A stretch of DNA of 64,000 nt from Gudongella sp046224405 (GTDB lineage Bacteria; Bacillota; Clostridia; Tissierellales; Tissierellaceae). Of the stretch, positions 15,687 to 24,416 are shown piece after piece (the first letter of the stretch is position 1; each line of letters opens with the position of its first letter). The notes below the pieces were generated by a model, which saw nothing but the letters and a program-made list of their open reading frames with translations, did no database searches and was not told where the DNA came from. The position numbers were made by a program, and so were the translations under genes. The DNA is taken from NCBI RefSeq assembly GCF_046224405.1, contig NZ_JBJXRK010000001.1:1-64000 (forward strand). The letters are read 5' to 3'.

Positions 15687-16703
15687 ATGAAAACATTTGA
15701 AAAATACACCATACATGGCCTGGAGCTGAACAACCGGATAGTCATGCCCCCCATGTGCATGTACTCAAGCGACGGCACAGGGACTGTCAAGGAATTCCAC
15801 AAAATGCACTATGGAGCAAGGGCACTTGGCGGTGCAGGACTTATAATCCAGGAGGCAACAGCCGTTGAACCCAGGGGAAGGATATCCGACAGGGATTTGG
15901 GACTTTGGTCTGACGACCATATCCAGGGAATGGCAGACCTGGTGAAAATAGTGAAGAGCTACGGAGCTAGGTCAGGAATCCAGCTTGCCCATGCAGGCAG
16001 AAAGTCGGAATCGGAATCAGACATCCCTGTTGCTCCATCTCCGATAGCCTTCTCCCAGGACTACAGAACTCCCAGAGAACTCAGCATTGAAGAGGTAAAG
16101 GAAGTTGTAGGGAGCTTCAAGGCTGCCGCCAGGAGGGCACTCCTTGCAGGCTATGACCTTTTGGAGATCCACGCAGCACACGGCTATCTGATACATGAAT
16201 TCCTATCCCCCATTACCAACAAGAGGGATGACATGTATGGAGGTACTCTTGAGAACAGGACAAGATTACTCAAGGAGGTTCTAAAGGAAGTAAAGGAGGT
16301 ATGGCCGGACCACAAGCCCCTTATCATAAGGGTGTCAGCCACTGACTACCTACCCGGCGGTATTGATGGGGATGAGATCGTTCGGATTGTGGATCAGGTG
16401 AAGGATATGGTCCATATGGTACATGTGAGCACAGGAGCCATTGCTCCCGCCCAGATGAACCTCTATCCCGGATATCAGGTCCAGTATGCCGACAGGATAA
16501 GGAATGAATGTAAAATACCAACAATTGCAGTTGGTCTCATAAAGGACTTTGACCAGGTGGAGGAAATCCTCCAGAACGGTCGTGCAGACCTTGTTGCCCT
16601 TGGAAGGGAGCTCCTCAGAAATCCCAACTGGGTCATGAACAATATGCACAGCCAGGGAATTGAATCAAGATACCCCGACCAGTATTTCAGGGCCTACAGA
16701 TAA
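15687..16703 (+). CDS. namA: NADPH dehydrogenase of the old yellow enzyme family (NamA/YqjM type)
   Basis: 338 residues, TIM barrel with FMN. YqjM-class marks are PPMCMYSS near the N-terminus (the Cys that tunes the flavin), QLAHAGRKS, the substrate-binding HAAHGYLIHEFLSP with its two histidines, and NKRDDMYGGTLENR. The enzyme reduces activated C=C bonds and nitro compounds with NADPH. The start has GAGGTGATAAAAGG upstream. Transcribed divergently from the NQR operon; ends at a bidirectional terminator. Confidence 0.92.
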   Translation: MKTFEKYTIHGLELNNRIVMPPMCMYSSDGTGTVKEFHKMHYGARALGGAGLIIQEATAVEPRGRISDRDLGLWSDDHIQGMADLVKIVKSYGARSGIQLAHAGRKSESESDIPVAPSPIAFSQDYRTPRELSIEEVKEVVGSFKAAARRALLAGYDLLEIHAAHGYLIHEFLSPITNKRDDMYGGTLENRTRLLKEVLKEVKEVWPDHKPLIIRVSATDYLPGGIDGDEIVRIVDQVKDMVHMVHVSTGAIAPAQMNLYPGYQVQYADRIRNECKIPTIAVGLIKDFDQVEEILQNGRADLVALGRELLRNPNWVMNNMHSQGIESRYPDQYFRAYR

Positions 16704-16711
16704 GGGCAAAG

Positions 16712-16755
16712 AAAAACCACCTTGCGGAATAATAAAACTCCGAAAGGTGGTTTTT
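16712..16755. terminator. bidirectional terminator between namA and the parvulin gene
   Basis: Arms AAAACCACCTT and AAGGTGGTTTT with a central 20-base loop, flanked by T-runs on the plus strand and A-runs on the other side. Confidence 0.8.
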
Positions 16756-16762
16756 AGGTCTC

Positions 16763-17509
16763 TTAGTAGATCTCCACTGGATACTTGACCTTAAGCCCTG
16801 ATATCTTGTTCTGATACTTCTCTTCCTGCTTTCTTGCAAGAACCTGCTGCTGAACCTGGTCTTTAACCTCTTCGAAGTCTGGCTCATCCGCTTGGTTCTT
16901 TGCATCCACACGGATTATGTGGTATCCAAACTGAGTCTTTACAGGCTCTGATACTGTTCCTATCTCCATATTAAAGGCCGCTTCCTCGAACTCAGGTACC
17001 ATTTGGCCTCTGCCAAACTCGCCCAATGCTCCTCCTGCTTCCTTTGAAGGACATGATGAATAGTTTGCCGCTGCTTCCTCGAATGCAAGTCCGTCATTAA
17101 GCTCCTGGATGATCTCCTTGGCCTTGTCCTCTTCCTCAACAAGAATATGGCTTGCCTTCAGAGTTTCTGGCTGACTGAATGCTGCCTTGTTCTCCTGGAA
17201 GAATTCCTTCATCTCTTCCTCCTGAGCATCGATTCCCTCAACAAGCTTGCTGAAGGCGTAGCCCTTAAGAAGGTTTTTCTCAGTGGCTTCAAGTGTCTCC
17301 TTGAACTCAGGCTCCTGATTCATGTTCTGGTCAATGGCATCAAGATAAAGAAGCTCCTGATTAACCATTTCCTCAATAACTCTCTTTATACCCTCTGGGG
17401 ATTGAAACTGCATGGCCACCTGAGGTCCCATGTCATTAAGGAACTTCAGAACGTCTCCCCTTGATATTTCCTTACCGTTAACTACTGCAACCAATTGTTG
17501 GTCAGTCAT
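16763..17509 (-). CDS. cytoplasmic parvulin-type peptidyl-prolyl isomerase
   Basis: 248 residues with no signal peptide or lipobox, so cytoplasmic. A SurA/trigger-like N-terminal helical part (LVAVVNGKEISRGDVLKFL) surrounds a PpiC domain at about 130-225 with KASHILVEEEDKAKEI, GGALGEFGRGQMVPEFEEAAF and FGYHIIRV, the parvulin active-site blocks. It helps prolyl isomerisation or chaperones nascent proteins. The PrsA-type gene at 55636 has the same domain but a lipoprotein signal. Monocistronic. Confidence 0.9.
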   Translation of the reverse strand: MTDQQLVAVVNGKEISRGDVLKFLNDMGPQVAMQFQSPEGIKRVIEEMVNQELLYLDAIDQNMNQEPEFKETLEATEKNLLKGYAFSKLVEGIDAQEEEMKEFFQENKAAFSQPETLKASHILVEEEDKAKEIIQELNDGLAFEEAAANYSSCPSKEAGGALGEFGRGQMVPEFEEAAFNMEIGTVSEPVKTQFGYHIIRVDAKNQADEPDFEEVKDQVQQQVLARKQEEKYQNKISGLKVKYPVEIY

Positions 17510-17588
17510 CTAATCTCTCCTTTTTAAATATATTCCTCTAAACCTTAACACAGGCTCAAGACCTTGTCAAACCTCCATACACAAAGAA

Positions 17589-17614
17589 AACCTCCCGGAA
17601 TGATCCAGGAGGTT
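17589..17614 (-). terminator. terminator of the cold-shock gene
   Basis: AACCTCC / GGAGGTT arms followed by TTCTTTGTG on the minus strand. Confidence 0.7.
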
Positions 17615-17626
17615 CGTGAGTCTAAA

Positions 17627-17824
17627 TTAGATTACTGTTATATCTTCTGCTTGAAGACCTTTTTGACCTTCAACTACCTTAAACTCAACTTCTTGACCTT
17701 CTTCAAGAGTCTTGAAGCCGTCTTTTTGAATTTGTGAGTAGTGAGCAAATACGTCGTTGCCTTCCTCAGTTGTAATAAATCCAAATCCTTTTTCTGCGTT
17801 AAACCATTTTACTGTACCTTTCAT
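17627..17824 (-). CDS. csp: cold-shock domain protein
   Basis: 65 residues, the standard length for bacterial CspA/CspB. RNP1 is KGFGFIT at 12-18 and RNP2 is VFAHYSQI at 25-32. It binds single-stranded nucleic acid and melts RNA structure. The 218 bases upstream contain no gene and are AT-rich, consistent with the long untranslated leader common for csp genes, though I cannot point to a definite cold-shock box. Monocistronic. Confidence 0.95.
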   Translation of the reverse strand: MKGTVKWFNAEKGFGFITTEEGNDVFAHYSQIQKDGFKTLEEGQEVEFKVVEGQKGLQAEDITVI

Positions 17825-18042
17825 TGCATAACCTCCAAAAATTTATTTATTTCTTTAATTCATGTAACCTTTACAACAATAAATTTGAGTTATACTCTGA
17901 AAAGGTAAACCAAAATTGTTGTTTCTTTTTATTACTCCTGAATTAAAGCTCATGTTCATAATAACACCCTTAGGGCTAAATTGCAAGGGATTTTTGCCAA
18001 TTTACAAAAAATTACCGGAATTCATATGCTTTTCTGACAATT

Positions 18043-18513
18043 TTACTTGTTGAAGAGGTTAACCCTGTCCTTTAACACATTTTCAAAGTCAACCAGGTGC
18101 CTTTCATACTCCTTGTCCATATATGGCGAGCTCAGAATGAAATCTGCAGATGCCCTGTTGTTTGCAACGGGGATGTCATATAGAACCGCAATCCTTAAAA
18201 GTGCCTTTACATCAGGATCATGGGGCTGAGCCTCCAGTGGATCCCAGAAGAATATCATGAAATCTATGGCTCCCTCGGCAATCCTGGCGCCCACCTGCTG
18301 GTCTCCCCCTAATGGTCCGGACATGTAGCCTCTTACTGGAAGTCCGGTTCTCTCCTCGATAAGTCTTGATGTCGTACCCGTTCCAACAAGATGATGCCCT
18401 GAAAGTATCTCCTTGTTCTCCCTCACCCAATCGATCAGTTCCTTCTTCATGTTGTCATGGGCAATCAGGGCGATTTTCTTCTTTTTCCCCAGTATTGAGC
18501 TTGCTCCTACCAT
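18043..18513 (-). CDS. mgsA: methylglyoxal synthase
   Basis: 156 residues from the ATG at 18513, which has AGGAGG about seven bases upstream; longer frames begin in sequence without a ribosome binding site. Family motifs: KIALIAHDNMK, GTGTTSRLI for phosphate binding, MSGPLGGDQQVGA with the catalytic Asp region, and FFWDPLEAQPHDPDVKALLR. It turns dihydroxyacetone phosphate into methylglyoxal, relieving phosphate limitation in glycolysis. Divergent from the gene at 18655. Confidence 0.94.
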   Translation of the reverse strand: MVGASSILGKKKKIALIAHDNMKKELIDWVRENKEILSGHHLVGTGTTSRLIEERTGLPVRGYMSGPLGGDQQVGARIAEGAIDFMIFFWDPLEAQPHDPDVKALLRIAVLYDIPVANNRASADFILSSPYMDKEYERHLVDFENVLKDRVNLFNK

Positions 18514-18654
18514 CCGCATCTCCTCCTCATGATATGATTGTACCACAGGTGAAAAATATTTCCATGAAAAACAATTAAAATGCAATATTTATCCTTACTG
18601 TTTTTCAGTTTTATGATAGAATGTAATTAACATACTATAAGAAGGAGTGATCCC

Positions 18655-19146
18655 ATGAATCCAATGATTCAGAAATTTGTAGATCAGAAGTTTATGACAC
18701 AGGACCAGGGTGAGTACATTGAGGCTGCAATCATGAACAAGGAGTCGATCGTTGTTTCCGGACACAGATCAGCTGGAATAAGACCTCTAATGGCTTCACT
18801 GATGGCTGTTGCTAAAAAGGAATTCTCAAATGTACAGGTCAAGGGCTTTGAGGACCTTGAGAAGGAAACAGAGTTCTTCCTAATTCCAGGACTTGACAAT
18901 CTTGACTTTGAAAAGCTTGTGGGAGATGCAATCGGAGTTGAGGGAACTGCATTCGTTTCACTTAAGGAGCCAGAGCATCCAGTATCACTTATGAAGGTAA
19001 TGAAGGCCAACTTCAAGGCGGGCAAGGCTGTTGGAAAGAAAATCCACACCCTGGAGTGCATCAAGGTTGACGATGTACCTGTTCTTGACAAGATCACAAT
19101 GATGGTCCTGAATGAAAAGGGAAAGATCGAAAAAACAGACTTCTAG
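18655..19146 (+). CDS. conserved hypothetical protein with a decayed P-loop-like segment
   Basis: 163 residues, cytoplasmic. The segment IVVSGHRSAGIRPLMASLMA at about 33-52 sits where secretion or twitching ATPases have a Walker A motif (GHRGSGKT type), but the Lys and Thr are missing, so nucleotide binding by a P-loop is unlikely. The region after it (about 60-163) alternates strands and helices like a truncated RecA-type fold. It starts with AAGGAG seven to nine bases upstream and ends in a strong hairpin shared with the convergent thioesterase. I do not recognise the family; the resemblance to an ATPase core is inference. Confidence 0.65.
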   Translation: MNPMIQKFVDQKFMTQDQGEYIEAAIMNKESIVVSGHRSAGIRPLMASLMAVAKKEFSNVQVKGFEDLEKETEFFLIPGLDNLDFEKLVGDAIGVEGTAFVSLKEPEHPVSLMKVMKANFKAGKAVGKKIHTLECIKVDDVPVLDKITMMVLNEKGKIEKTDF

Positions 19147-19161
19147 ATTATTCTAGAAGTC
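19138..19161. terminator. terminator shared by convergent genes
   Basis: GACTTCTAGA / TCTAGAAGTC, perfect ten-base arms with a four-base loop, then CTTTTT on the plus strand. It overlaps the stop codons of the genes on both strands. Confidence 0.85.
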
Positions 19162-19898
19162 CTTTTTCTGCCCATTTTGTATACCCCTGTGCATTTACCT
19201 CTCCATCCACTGAAATCACATGATCCATATGTCCAGGATTGTCTTTATCCCTCATAAAGCCCACCGTGAAGGAGTCCCCAAGGAGAACCTCCTTCCTGTA
19301 TACTATTCCAAGCCTTTGGATGCGCATATTTTCATATAGGCTCTCGTCAAGCCCCTCCTGCATCCACTCAATGTATCTTATATTGTTAACATGATCGTTG
19401 TTGTCGATATCACTTCTTCTGACCCTGAAGGGTTTTGACTCCACAATGTCACCATGGGCCTCCCTCATTTCCGTAAAATCCTTAAAATTGAATTCCTCAA
19501 CAAAGCTGTAGGACCTCTGTATCTCTTCGGGGATCCTCTTTGGTCTCCTCTTTTCTATATCCAGAAAGAACCATTTTGTGGTGGCCCTTGCAAGGAGCCC
19601 CCCCGTCCCCACCAGTAAGTACAAATTCCCTGGTTGCATAGAATCGGTCAAAGCTGGAGGTCCAGGTTCCCACCCTCACCTTTTCCTTTGCCCTTGGATA
19701 TTTCAGTATCTCAGCCTCCCAGCGAAGGAGCATCCATGCATGTCCATTCCTGGACAGCTCCCTGAAGCCAACCTGAAGACTGTCTGAATGCCAATTTGAT
19801 GTTTCGGCCATATATGCCAGTATATTTTCAGGCCTAATGTAGCCTTCCCTGTATGTATCGTAGTATGGTACTGTAAATTCCTTCCAAAATTTGCTCAT
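19148..19898 (-). pseudogene. acyl-ACP thioesterase, split by a one-base frameshift
   Basis: The N-terminal part (19898 to about 19600) encodes a hotdog domain with MSKFWKEFTVPYYDTYREGY and FDRFYATREFVLTGGDGG; the C-terminal part is in another frame from about 19602 to 19148 and continues LLARATTKWFFLDIEKRRP, then the second hotdog with DIDNNDHVNNIRYIEWM. The join is at a run of seven G on the minus strand (19597-19603). With six G the two halves read as one 249-residue protein, the normal size of a bacterial acyl-ACP thioesterase that releases fatty acids from acyl carrier protein. So it is a recent frameshift, a phase-variable tract or a sequencing error. Otherwise both halves are well conserved. 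Confidence 0.85.
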
Positions 19899-19984
19899 TT
19901 TTATCCCTCCAAAAGATATTATACACGAAACCTATGATTTTTTTCAAATATTTTGGATAAATGTTACAATCTACTAATTTGTGG

Positions 19985-19990
19985 TATATA
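19985..19990 (+). promoter_or_regulatory. -10 region of the DUF4332 gene
   Basis: TTTGTGG followed by TATATA, about 30 bases before the start codon; a TTACAA lies 15 bases further upstream. Confidence 0.4.
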
Positions 19991-20020
19991 AGTATTAAGA
20001 TAACGAAAAGGGGGGTAATT

Positions 20021-20425
20021 ATGGCAAAAATCAATGCAATTGAAGGAGTAGGAGAAGCGTACGAAGCAAAGCTCAAGGAAGCAGGGATCGACACTACAGA
20101 AAAGTTACTGGAAGTTGCAGCTGATAAGAAGGGTCGCACAAAGCTAGCCAAGGAAACAGGCATCAGCGAGAAGCTCTTACTTACATGGGTAAATCATTGC
20201 GATCTTTATCGAGTCAAGGGAATTGGCCCCCAATATGCTGAAATACTTGAAATTGCAGGAATCGATTCAGTTCCTGAGTTGGCAAGAAGAAACGCAGCCA
20301 GTGTATTGGAAAAAATGAAGGAAGTAAACTCAAATAGACCGGTGGTCAGGGGTCTTCCAGCGCAGAAGCAGATTGAGAACTGGATTATCAGGGCTAAGGA
20401 TCTGCCCAAGGTTGTAAAACACTAA
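20021..20425 (+). CDS. DUF4332 helix-hairpin-helix protein
   Basis: 134 residues from the ATG at 20021 (GGGGGG run upstream); the frame extends to 19961 but without a ribosome binding site. It shows two helix-hairpin-helix units: IEGVGEAYEAKLKEAGI near the N-terminus and VKGIGPQYAEILEIAGI about residues 66-82, the pattern of DUF4332, which is related to the non-specific DNA-binding HhH domains of topoisomerases and polymerases. Likely DNA binding; the biological role is unknown. A hairpin terminator follows. Confidence 0.85.
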   Translation: MAKINAIEGVGEAYEAKLKEAGIDTTEKLLEVAADKKGRTKLAKETGISEKLLLTWVNHCDLYRVKGIGPQYAEILEIAGIDSVPELARRNAASVLEKMKEVNSNRPVVRGLPAQKQIENWIIRAKDLPKVVKH

Positions 20426-20428
20426 AGG

Positions 20429-20455
20429 GGAGGCTACATAAGTAGCTTCCTTTTT
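20429..20455 (+). terminator. terminator of the DUF4332 gene
   Basis: GGAGGCTAC / GTAGCTTCC (one G-U pair) followed by TTTTT. Confidence 0.85.
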
Positions 20456-20457
20456 CA

Positions 20458-20486
20458 TTGTAAAATTTCTTCCACTGTAATACAAT
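20458..20486 (+). promoter_or_regulatory. promoter of the HerA-like ATPase gene
   Basis: TTGTAA, 17 bases, TACAAT, placed immediately after the upstream terminator and 32 bases before the start codon. Confidence 0.5.
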
Positions 20487-20517
20487 AATATAAAAGAGAC
20501 AAAAGGAGGACGAATAG

Positions 20518-22044
20518 ATGTCGGAAGGCTATAGATTTACAATTGGAAAGGGCGACAATACAGTGGAGCTTCTTTCAAAGATGAGCAACAGACACGGACT
20601 TATAGCAGGAGCAACAGGTACCGGTAAGACAATATCACTTAAGGTCCTGGCTGAGCACTTCAGCGATATAGGAGTGCCTGTATTTCTTGCGGATGTAAAG
20701 GGAGACCTGGCAAGCCTTGCCGAGCCTGGATCCATGAACGACAAGCTAAAGGAAAGGATCAATACAATCGGCCTTGAGGACTTCCAGTTTGGGTCCTTCC
20801 CCATCAGACTTTGGGACGTGTATGGAAAGCTTGGTCACCCTGTAAGGACTGATATTACGGAGATGGGACCAATCCTTCTATCCAGGCTTCTGGACCTTAA
20901 CGAAACCCAGACGGGAATTCTCCATATAGCCTTCAGGGTTGCCGACGAGAACGGATGGCTTCTTGTTGACCTTAAGGACCTGAGGTCCATGCTCCAGTAC
21001 CTTGGAGACAACAGAAAGGAATACTCCCTTCAGTACGGAAATATCGCACCCCAGTCAATCGGTGCCATACAAAGGTCATTGCTTACGCTGGAATCCCAGG
21101 GAGGAGACGTGTTCTTCGGCGAGCCGTCACTTGATATCCAGGACCTTCTTATGACAGACCCTAACGGCAAGGGGATGGTTAATGTACTGGCATCCCAGGA
21201 CCTTTTCAATTCACCTAGAATTTATTCCACCTTCCTACTATGGATGCTGTCAGAGCTGTTCGAACAGCTACCTGAGGTTGGGGATCCTGAGAAGCCCAGG
21301 ATGGTCTTCTTCTTTGATGAAGCTCATCTGCTCTTTAACGACACACCCAAGGCCCTCATGGAGAAGATTGAGCTGGTTGTAAGGCTAATACGTTCCAAGG
21401 GCGTTGGCGTATTCTTTGTGACCCAGAATCCTGCGGACATACCGGACAATGTCCTTGGACAGCTTGGAAACAGGATCCAGCATGCCCTCCGTGCCTACAC
21501 TCCCAAGGAGCAGAAGGCAATAAAGGCAGCTGCAGAGACCTTCAGGCAGAATCCGAGCTTCAAGGTTGAAGAGGCCATAACCCAGCTTAAGACAGGTGAG
21601 GCACTTGTGTCCTTCCTGGATGAGGAGGGCAAGCCCTCAATTGTTGAACGGGCCCTCATCGCTCCCCCAAGGAGTGTCATCGGGACCCTGGATCCAGCCA
21701 AAAGACAAGGGATCATTGACAACTCTCCCATGAACTTCAAGTACAAGGATGCCGTTGATGAGGAATCAGCCTATGAGATTATCCAGGCAAAATATGAGAA
21801 GATAGTGGCTCAGCAACACCAGGAAGAGGAAGCGAAAATCCGGGAGCTTGAGGAAAAGGAAGCTGAGAAGCTGAGAAAGGCTCGGGAAAAGGAAATCGAA
21901 AAGGAAAAGAAGGAGCGTGAAAGGGCAAGAAAAAACAATCCCCTCTACAAGGTGGGACGGACAGCAGTAAACACCTTGACAGGAGATGTTGGAAGAAAAA
22001 TTGCAAGAGGACTTCTTGGCAATGTGGGTAATTTCTTTAAGTAA
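20518..22044 (+). CDS. HerA-like ATPase of the YjgR/DUF853 family
   Basis: 508 residues. Walker A is AGATGTGKTISLK (about 32-44), with VFLADVKGDLASL following; Walker B is MVFFFDEAHLLF at about 262-273, then the sensor-like FFVTQNPADIPDNVLGQLGNR. The C-terminus (about 420-480) is a charged coiled coil of Glu and Lys. HerA/FtsK-type ATPases move DNA or protein; YjgR/DUF853 proteins have no settled role. Single-gene unit with GGAGG upstream and a shared terminator downstream. Confidence 0.9.
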   Translation: MSEGYRFTIGKGDNTVELLSKMSNRHGLIAGATGTGKTISLKVLAEHFSDIGVPVFLADVKGDLASLAEPGSMNDKLKERINTIGLEDFQFGSFPIRLWDVYGKLGHPVRTDITEMGPILLSRLLDLNETQTGILHIAFRVADENGWLLVDLKDLRSMLQYLGDNRKEYSLQYGNIAPQSIGAIQRSLLTLESQGGDVFFGEPSLDIQDLLMTDPNGKGMVNVLASQDLFNSPRIYSTFLLWMLSELFEQLPEVGDPEKPRMVFFFDEAHLLFNDTPKALMEKIELVVRLIRSKGVGVFFVTQNPADIPDNVLGQLGNRIQHALRAYTPKEQKAIKAAAETFRQNPSFKVEEAITQLKTGEALVSFLDEEGKPSIVERALIAPPRSVIGTLDPAKRQGIIDNSPMNFKYKDAVDEESAYEIIQAKYEKIVAQQHQEEEAKIRELEEKEAEKLRKAREKEIEKEKKERERARKNNPLYKVGRTAVNTLTGDVGRKIARGLLGNVGNFFK

Positions 22045-22055
22045 AAAACAAACCA

Positions 22056-22080
22056 AGGGAGCAGGCGATCGCTGCTCCCT
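22056..22080. terminator. bidirectional terminator at the end of the pilus operon
   Basis: AGGGAGCAG / CTGCTCCCT with a seven-base loop. On the minus strand it is followed by TTGGTTTGTTTTTTA and would end the pilus transcript; on the plus strand it ends the ATPase gene. Confidence 0.8.
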
Positions 22081-22414
22081 ATTTGAATTCCAGCTTGTCT
22101 CCCACATTGACGTCCTTGAAAACTCCCGCCTCAGCCTCCATGACAAAGTGGGACTTAAAGACCAGAGGACCCATCCTTCCAGGCTTGAAGTCCCGAAGGA
22201 CCTTCACCACAACATTGTCCCTATCCACAAAGAGCACATCTATTGGGAACTTCATCCTGTAGGTGTGGATTGAGTTACAGGGAAGGATCATCATCCCCTC
22301 CCTCTCATCCAGTCCCTTTCTTCCAAGAAGGCCCTGAAGCCTTTTTGTGTAGGTATCAGCCATTATTATCCTTTCCAAAACAACCTTTCCGTTAACAAGC
22401 ATCCTAGAAGCCAT
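22079..22414 (-). CDS. DUF192 protein
   Basis: 111 residues from the ATG at 22414 (GGAGG nine bases upstream); the longer frame to 22525 runs inside the upstream gene. DUF192 signature: RLQGLLGRKGL, then FPIDVLFVDRDNVVVKV and the closing KVGDKLEFK-like KDVNVGDKLEFK. DUF192 is a small beta-rich domain of unknown function, in some organisms on exported proteins; here there is no signal peptide. It overlaps the VWA gene by 11 bases and is the last gene of the Tad pilus operon. Confidence 0.88.
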   Translation of the reverse strand: MASRMLVNGKVVLERIIMADTYTKRLQGLLGRKGLDEREGMMILPCNSIHTYRMKFPIDVLFVDRDNVVVKVLRDFKPGRMGPLVFKSHFVMEAEAGVFKDVNVGDKLEFK

Positions 22415-24404
22415 TTGTACGACCCTCCAGGATATCCTTGCCTGCCTCTTCTCCCTTGGACCATTTCTTATCGCCCATGGAGTATTTGAAATTGAACTCT
22501 CCTGATACGAACTCCATTCCATCATAGAGGTTCATCTCAGTGTATATGTCATTTCTAAAATTCAGTATCCCTGGCAATGTTGTCTTTATATAGGTGGATG
22601 TCATGGGCTTATTTGAAAATAGCTTCTTCCATCCAATGATGAATTTTCTTCCCTCTACCAACAGCTTCTTACCTATGATGATATCGTGGCTGTATCTGGT
22701 GCTGCCCAGATTGAAATCAGCCCTGTCCTCAATATCCATGGAGATCCTGACCTCATTTCTTTTTGCAGCCTTAAGGTTGAACTCCTTCTTGTCCTTTTCC
22801 TTACCATCCTTCCAGTATTGAAGGGTTCCCCTGATCTTTGTTGCGGGAGAAACAAGGATCATGTAGAAAAGATTTCCAAGTACAAATATTAGAAGTGGCA
22901 GAAGGATAAATATTCCTCCAAGAACTGAAACCAGGAGCATATTCTCCCCAATGCTATTTATAATGTTTCCAAAGAAGCCAACAGTCTCCACTTGGTAACC
23001 TACCATGCTGCTGTTAAGCTCAGTTTCAGGATGAAGGGGTCTTGCTATGATCCTCAGGTCACTTGTTCCCTTTGATATACCTGAATCCGTATCTATAAAC
23101 AGGTTTACGGTCCTGGTGGCTCCAGGTCCAATCTCAACCTGACTGCTTCTAAGGTCACCCAGATCACCTTCAGCCCGCACATCAAGCACCTCCGCAAATG
23201 GAGACCTGTTTTCCACTATCAGTGGTATGGTCAGGGTCTCACCGGCTTTTACCCAGAGGCTCTCCTGCCCTGCGGAAATTGTCACCCTACCTGGTGCAGC
23301 GGTGAATATCTCTCCAAGATCCTTTTTAAGGTCAAATGCCTCATCCCTGTAGGTTCCTGATGCCTCAAGGTAGACCCTTGCTGAATACTCGCTGGAAATG
23401 CTCCACCTTGTTGTCCAGCGGCCATCTCCAGCCATTATATCTCCACTGGCCTCTCCCCCATCATCAAGGAGGGGAAGTCTTGATACCTCTCCGTTTTCCT
23501 TCTCCACAACAAAATTGAAGCTATCCACCTGTAATAGGGGGCCTTCTCCCACGCTTCTGTTCCCAACCCTTATTGAGGCAACCACTGTTTCAGCTTCACC
23601 TAGGCGGTAGCCTCCCCTTTTGGGCCAGAACTCGTTTATCAGCTGAGGCTTTCCTATGGCCTCCTGTATTATTGCAGGAGCCAGCAGCTCCTGGATTATC
23701 TCTTCCCTTGACTGCAGAATCTGAATCAGGTTTTGGTCAAGCTCTGCTGCATCCCTGTAGATCCTAACATCCCCACCTGTTTCCTCGGCTATCCTGTTCA
23801 GTATCTCAACGTCGATGTCATCTGAGAAGGCAATTGAATAAACCGGATAAGCCTTCCCGGATATTGAAGCCGTCCTGGTCCACAGGGTGTCCATGTAGCT
23901 TTCCATCTGGGGAGAGCCTGGTGGTACATTTACCGGATCAGGGTCAGGTCTTCCATCGGTCAGGAAAATTATAAGCTTTCTCGCATCAGAGTCAGCGATG
24001 GCATCAAGCTGATTTTCCGCAGCAAGAAGTGCCTGGACATAGTCAGTGTCTGCCGTGCCGGCAAGCCTGTCCTGGATGCTTTCCTTGAAGCTGGTCCTTA
24101 CTGCCTCACTTTCCATCCTCCGTGGTGGAACAGCCAGTGTTACCTCTGAATTGAAAATGACAATACCCAGATAATCATCGGGATTTAGCATCTCTATGAA
24201 TATGTCTGCAACCCTGCGTCTAAGCATTTCAGGGTCGGTCCGGATCATGCTCCCGGATGTGTCAACCACAAGTGAAACAGCCAGCTTCTCGGAGTTAAGG
24301 TCTTCCAAAGGGTCGGCATAGGCAGGGAATGGCATAGCCATTCCCAGTATTAGTAGTATTAAAATTGCTTTTTTGACCGCTGCTTTTTTTATCACTGTCA
24401 TCAC
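22404..24404 (-). CDS. exported von Willebrand factor A domain protein of the pilus operon
   Basis: 666 residues. A signal peptide ends near PAYA at 30; the VWA domain (about 41-240) has the MIDAS motif DTSGSM at 48-53 and the later FLTDGRPDPD. A region of Ig-like beta folds follows (about 255-490), then one membrane helix at about 490-520 (MLLVSVLGGIFILLPLLIFVLG) and a cytosolic C-terminal beta domain of about 130 residues. It starts at GTG 24404 or ATG 24401. It is the ninth gene after flp and may form the pilus-associated adhesin or a membrane anchor; the gene order supports this but does not prove it. Confidence 0.85.
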   Translation of the reverse strand: MMTVIKKAAVKKAILILLILGMAMPFPAYADPLEDLNSEKLAVSLVVDTSGSMIRTDPEMLRRRVADIFIEMLNPDDYLGIVIFNSEVTLAVPPRRMESEAVRTSFKESIQDRLAGTADTDYVQALLAAENQLDAIADSDARKLIIFLTDGRPDPDPVNVPPGSPQMESYMDTLWTRTASISGKAYPVYSIAFSDDIDVEILNRIAEETGGDVRIYRDAAELDQNLIQILQSREEIIQELLAPAIIQEAIGKPQLINEFWPKRGGYRLGEAETVVASIRVGNRSVGEGPLLQVDSFNFVVEKENGEVSRLPLLDDGGEASGDIMAGDGRWTTRWSISSEYSARVYLEASGTYRDEAFDLKKDLGEIFTAAPGRVTISAGQESLWVKAGETLTIPLIVENRSPFAEVLDVRAEGDLGDLRSSQVEIGPGATRTVNLFIDTDSGISKGTSDLRIIARPLHPETELNSSMVGYQVETVGFFGNIINSIGENMLLVSVLGGIFILLPLLIFVLGNLFYMILVSPATKIRGTLQYWKDGKEKDKKEFNLKAAKRNEVRISMDIEDRADFNLGSTRYSHDIIIGKKLLVEGRKFIIGWKKLFSNKPMTSTYIKTTLPGILNFRNDIYTEMNLYDGMEFVSGEFNFKYSMGDKKWSKGEEAGKDILEGRTNGF

Positions 24405-24416
24405 CCCTGCTTATTA

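Noticed and set aside
17825..18042. Structured riboswitch in the cold-shock leader
   Set aside because: AT-rich leader without a recognisable riboswitch core; only a general cold-shock leader can be proposed.
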